From SD8 sp035528475 (GTDB lineage Archaea; Halobacteriota; Methanomicrobia; Methanomicrobiales; Methanospirillaceae), in contig DATKYO010000002.1 in assembly GCA_035528475.1 (NCBI GenBank), positions 15,185-79,184 on the forward strand: a stretch of DNA of 64,000 bases, read 5' to 3'. The first letter of the stretch is position 1, and each line of letters starts with the position of its first letter. The position numbers were made by a program, and so were the translations under genes. Positions 60,963 through 64,000 of this stretch are shown piece after piece. Below the pieces are notes generated by a model, which saw only the letters and a program-made list of their open reading frames with translations, had not been told where the DNA came from and searched no databases.

Positions 60963-62029
60963 TCAGTATACCTCTGAGAGAGCGTCCTGCCAATATCCCT
61001 GACAATTCTCTCCATTACCGTGGGATCCAGGTACTCGGCACCTGCAGCCCCTGCATCTGCGCTGACATCATCAGAGAACATGGTTCCCGCCAGATCATTG
61101 GCACCTGAAAGGAGGGCCATCTGGCTCATCTTTATTCCAAGCTTCCCCCAGGAAACCTGAATATTCCTGAAATTATCAAGATAGAGGCGTGAGAGCGCAA
61201 TCATAAGGAGGTCTTCCCTCCCCGTGGCGCCCGGAGTGGCAATTCCCTGTTGGAAGAGACGTGTGCCGGTATGGATATAGGTAAGTGGTATCATTTCCGA
61301 AAAACCCCCTGTCTGGTCCTGAATATCGCGTAAAATGGAAAGGTGCCTCACCCTTTCGGAAATTCCTTCATATGATCCATACATGATTGTAGCCGTTGTC
61401 AGGATCCCCATCTCGTGGGCTTCACGTATGATGCGTATCCACGTATCGGTATCAACCTTTCTCGGGCATATTACCGATCGAACCTCATCAACAAGAATTT
61501 CAGCAGCCGTACCCTGAAGAGATCCAAGACCGGAACTCCTCATTTCTTCCAGGACTTCCCTGGTAGAGATCCCACTCTGCGTTGCGGCATGCTGGACTTC
61601 ATCCGGGCTGAAGGCGTGAATATGCACACCGGGAGCTGCTTCCCTGACCCATTCCAAGATGTCTTTATAACTTTTAATGGTGAAATCCGGGTGTACACCT
61701 GAGAGCAGGCATATTTCGGTAACTTTCCTACTTGCGGCCAGTCTGGCTTTTTTCCGGATGTCGTCGGGGCTATCAAAAAATGCCCCCTCATCATCGACCC
61801 TTCTTCCAAACCCACAGAACCCACAGAGATTTTTGCATATATTTGTGATATGAAGATTCTGGTTGCGTACATAGGTCACCACCGATCCGGCCCGAGATTC
61901 CCGCAGATCATCCGCCGCTGATAATATATCAAAGAATATCCTGTCCCGGGCAGAAAATAGGGTGATTGCCTCTTCTTCGGTGAGCCGGTGCCCTCCGAGC
62001 ACATCCCTGAGTAACTGGCGATGGTTCAT
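60938..62029 (-). CDS. cofH: FO synthase subunit CofH, copy 2
   Basis: A 363-residue paralogue of the gene at 54608-55729: VVTYVRNQNLHITN, cluster motif CKNLCGFCGF, EICLLSGVHPDF, GSLQGTAAEILVDEVRSVICP, and TTATIMYGSYE. All catalytic cysteines are present, so both copies could be active. Some methanogens have two CofH genes. It starts seven bases after the signal peptidase stop. It probably produces FO precursor for F420 with a CofG encoded elsewhere. Confidence 0.92.
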   Translation of the reverse strand: MNHRQLLRDVLGGHRLTEEEAITLFSARDRIFFDILSAADDLRESRAGSVVTYVRNQNLHITNICKNLCGFCGFGRRVDDEGAFFDSPDDIRKKARLAASRKVTEICLLSGVHPDFTIKSYKDILEWVREAAPGVHIHAFSPDEVQHAATQSGISTREVLEEMRSSGLGSLQGTAAEILVDEVRSVICPRKVDTDTWIRIIREAHEMGILTTATIMYGSYEGISERVRHLSILRDIQDQTGGFSEMIPLTYIHTGTRLFQQGIATPGATGREDLLMIALSRLYLDNFRNIQVSWGKLGIKMSQMALLSGANDLAGTMFSDDVSADAGAAGAEYLDPTVMERIVRDIGRTLSQRYTDYSLVSSR

Positions 62030-62035
62030 GCACTA

Positions 62036-62746
62036 TTACTTCTTTTTCTTCTTTCTTTCAGTCTTCTTCTGCGTTTCTTCCTTCCGACTGACATAGTACT
62101 CATATATCAGCATCGCAGCGATGAGGATGATAGCCACGGGCACTATGTTTAATGGAAGATACCCGAGCAGGGGGATTGCAAATAGGGCTTTTCCCACCAG
62201 CCATTCGTCCTTAACCGGTTCAAGTGGTCCGAGCCCCCGGTACCCGCTTTCCCATCCGGTCTGATCGATGACCATATTGTTATCGCCCTTGGTTATGTAG
62301 CCGGCATGAGGGGCGGTATACGAATAATTCAGGTTTCCGGTGGAAATCTGGAAAATCTGGCCTTCTTCCGCCCATATCATTGCCCTATGAATAATTGGAT
62401 GGACACTGTCGGCCCCATTGGGTTTGTAGATAATAACATCGCCATAATCCTCGAATTTCATGTATCCTGTTGCCTGTCCCTCCTTCCATGTCTGGAGTTC
62501 TCCATACCTGTCCGCGCTGACCACAAAAACCAGGTCTCCGACATTCATGTGAGGCACCATGCTCTCCGATTCTATTGTGACAACCGCCGGCCAGGTGCCG
62601 GAAATAAGAAAGAGTGTGAGTGCTATTGCTCCCACAACAATAGCTACGACCAGGAGCTCCCTTAACAGGGAGACCCATTTGTTCTCGCTGGTCCGGAATT
62701 TTTCCAGGAATGTTTGCTCTTTTTCCTTCACGCTCGATCCTGACAT
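62036..62746 (-). CDS. Signal peptidase I (archaeal, ER type)
   Basis: About 236 residues. Two membrane helices (LLVVAIVVGAIALTLFLISG and LLGYLPLNIVPVAIILIAAM) frame an extracellular catalytic domain; the nucleophile is Ser62 in TIESESMVPHMNVGDLVFV, a His follows in VHPIIHRAM, and YITKGDNNMVIDQ is the third conserved box. Like other archaeal enzymes it uses Ser-His rather than Ser-Lys. The C-terminal tail is very basic (KKTERKKKKK). It removes signal peptides, including presumably those of the PEGA and other exported proteins here. ATG 62746 is preferred over 62773. Confidence 0.9.
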   Translation of the reverse strand: MSGSSVKEKEQTFLEKFRTSENKWVSLLRELLVVAIVVGAIALTLFLISGTWPAVVTIESESMVPHMNVGDLVFVVSADRYGELQTWKEGQATGYMKFEDYGDVIIYKPNGADSVHPIIHRAMIWAEEGQIFQISTGNLNYSYTAPHAGYITKGDNNMVIDQTGWESGYRGLGPLEPVKDEWLVGKALFAIPLLGYLPLNIVPVAIILIAAMLIYEYYVSRKEETQKKTERKKKKK

Positions 62747-62888
62747 TATATATCTCAAAATATTGATCCCCACAATTTATAAGAGATAGTGATCGGACAA
62801 TCACTCGCGGGAATTGTTCAACTCATCGGGATCTGTAACAGGTGCCTGAAGTAAATCCTATATCGGACATGGAGATAATGTATAATAA

Positions 62889-64000
62889 ATGCTTGATGCC
62901 GAGACAATTGTCCGGCGTTTTCTTGATACCAAGATGCAAGTACATCCCGATGTAGTAAAGTATCTTGCCGAGAAGGACGATCCGGGGCTTATTGACCGTA
63001 TTATCTCCAGCGTGCCTGATGACACGGTTGTAGTCGGGGTCCGCCATATACCCGGAATCACACCTGACAGGGACGGCAGCAGGTTTTTAACCGACCCCAC
63101 CTGTGAGGTTGTCAGGGGCGGCGCCGGTAGTTCGGGAAGTATTTCAAGTATCAATGATTATATCCACTATTTCCGGGATCGCTATAATCGCCTGGGCACG
63201 TTGATTAGAAACCGCTGCAGCCCTATACCTATCGAAGGCCTTCACAAAGACGGCCGTTACAGACAGGAGAAATGCTCGGTGCTGGGCATCGTAATGGACA
63301 TAAGGATCACTGCCAACGGGCACCGCATTGCTCTGCTGGAAGATCCAACCGGAAATATATCGGTCCTCTTTCACAAGGATCGCCCCGGCTTTTCGGAGGC
63401 AGAGACAATTCTTCCCGACGAGGTCATAGCGGCCAAAGGTACCCTCTCCAATGATGGCCGGATCTTCTTCGCAGACCAGCTTTTCCGCCCGGATATTCCC
63501 CTCAGTCACGGGCCGTATCATTCCGAGACTCCTGGTACCGCAGTACTTATTTCAGATATCCATGTCGGGAGCGATACATTTCTTGATGAGGCCTGGAAAA
63601 AGTTTTCTGACTGGCTTGATGATTCTGACGCATCATATCTTCTCATCGCCGGCGATCTTGTGGATGGCATTGGTGTCTATCCGGGACAGGAAAATGAACT
63701 GACCATACGGAATATCTATGAACAATATGATGTTTTTGCAGAAATGATGCGGGATCTTCCTTCACGCCTCAAAATTATCATTTCTCCTGGAAATCACGAT
63801 GTGGTCAGGAATGCCGAGCCACAGCCGGCCATACCAGCCGAATTCTCAGAAAAATTTCCAGATAATTGTATCCTGGTGGAAAATCCTGCCCTGGTGAACC
63901 TTCAGGGTGTTCGGGTCCAGATGTATCACGGACGCTCCATCGATGACATGATCAGTATGATCCCGGGAGCATCATACGAAAATTCCGCGCCAATGATGGT
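62889..64000 (+). CDS. polB: DNA polymerase II (PolD) small subunit DP1, 3' end beyond the window
   Basis: The frame is open from ATG 62889 to the end (at least 370 codons). The N-terminal part (LDAETIVRRFLDTKMQVHPD) is followed by an OB fold (residues about 125-200) and the calcineurin-like phosphoesterase domain with VLISDIHVGSDTF, LLIAGDLVDGIGVYPGQ and IISPGNHDVVRNAEPQP, the Mn-dependent 3'-5' exonuclease site. DP1 pairs with DP2 in the archaeal replicative polymerase. A TATA box (CTATAT near 62859) about 27 bases before the ATG suggests a leaderless message. The missing C-terminus should be about 100-150 residues. Confidence 0.95.
   Translation, partial: MLDAETIVRRFLDTKMQVHPDVVKYLAEKDDPGLIDRIISSVPDDTVVVGVRHIPGITPDRDGSRFLTDPTCEVVRGGAGSSGSISSINDYIHYFRDRYNRLGTLIRNRCSPIPIEGLHKDGRYRQEKCSVLGIVMDIRITANGHRIALLEDPTGNISVLFHKDRPGFSEAETILPDEVIAAKGTLSNDGRIFFADQLFRPDIPLSHGPYHSETPGTAVLISDIHVGSDTFLDEAWKKFSDWLDDSDASYLLIAGDLVDGIGVYPGQENELTIRNIYEQYDVFAEMMRDLPSRLKIIISPGNHDVVRNAEPQPAIPAEFSEKFPDNCILVENPALVNLQGVRVQMYHGRSIDDMISMIPGASYENSAPMM

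Noticed and set aside
1..64000. tRNA, rRNA and CRISPR arrays
   Set aside because: No intergenic stretch shows a T-loop-like GGTTCGA pattern with a matching acceptor stem, conserved rRNA sequence, or regularly spaced repeats; a covariance-model search would be needed to exclude small RNAs.

Overview
The window is about 64 kb of a methanogenic archaeon, most likely of the order Methanomicrobiales. The domain is shown by the small subunit of the archaeal D-family DNA polymerase at the right edge, two CofH enzymes of coenzyme F420 synthesis, the archaeal type of riboflavin synthase, a two-component-free ThiC of archaeal length, and promoters with a TATA box about 26 bases before a start codon that often has no Shine-Dalgarno site (leaderless transcripts). 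PEGA-domain surface proteins and COG1361/Yip1 ABC systems fit Methanomicrobiales. I saw no rRNA, tRNA or CRISPR array.

Layout. 1-8 kb: acetyl-CoA synthetase (cut by the left edge) with an OFA-type transporter, a TMEM175 channel preceded by a coupled mini-ORF, a creatininase-family amidohydrolase, a DNA glycosylase, a secreted Gly/Gln-rich protein, a YhfC membrane protein and an HTH regulator. 8-15.4 kb: an exported protein, a PLP aminotransferase, Fe-S redox proteins, a Gate-domain transporter, a nitroreductase remnant, a VOC protein and a radical SAM protein. 15.7-25.8 kb: a complete minus-strand tryptophan operon (trpEGDCFBA), with an operator-like promoter and an unlisted 28-codon leader ORF whose stop overlaps the trpE start, then a RibD-like reductase, an ATP-NAD kinase family protein and the second TrpB (trpB2) with similar operator-like sequences. 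25.8-29.5 kb: a STAS protein and a metallo-beta-lactamase protein fused to what looks like a degenerate histidine-kinase ATPase. 29.6-36.5 kb: two tandem PEGA proteins, an aldehyde dehydrogenase, a methyltransferase and a GerW-DUF2953-GerW-like trio. 36.8-41.3 kb: an ABC export system (regulator, Yip1, COG1361, ATPase, permease) with a second, decayed permease. 41.3-45.6 kb: CorA and a scrambled acetolactate decarboxylase/cupin locus split by an IS21 ATPase remnant and an AT-rich foreign methyltransferase. 45.7-55.7 kb: alanine dehydrogenase, a frameshifted phosphatase, aminotransferases with the last two riboflavin enzymes, purE, thiC, an MBL hydrolase, a DUF123 nuclease, an iron-sulfur flavoprotein and cofH. 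55.8-64 kb: a MinD/NifX/DUF134/DUF5320 cluster with a repeated palindromic operator, a radical SAM protein, a second cofH, signal peptidase I and the DNA polymerase small subunit.

The recurring biochemical theme is synthesis of aromatic amino acids and flavin/deazaflavin cofactors: tryptophan (nine genes including trpB2), riboflavin (RibD-like reductase, ribH, ribC, perhaps the creatininase as ArfB) and F420 (two cofH). The most interesting unlisted signals are the trp leader ORF with an attenuator-like hairpin, the TTACTCATATGAGTAA palindrome that ties the two DUF134-cluster promoters together, the metallo-beta-lactamase/pseudo-kinase/STAS pair, and several gene remnants between intact genes.
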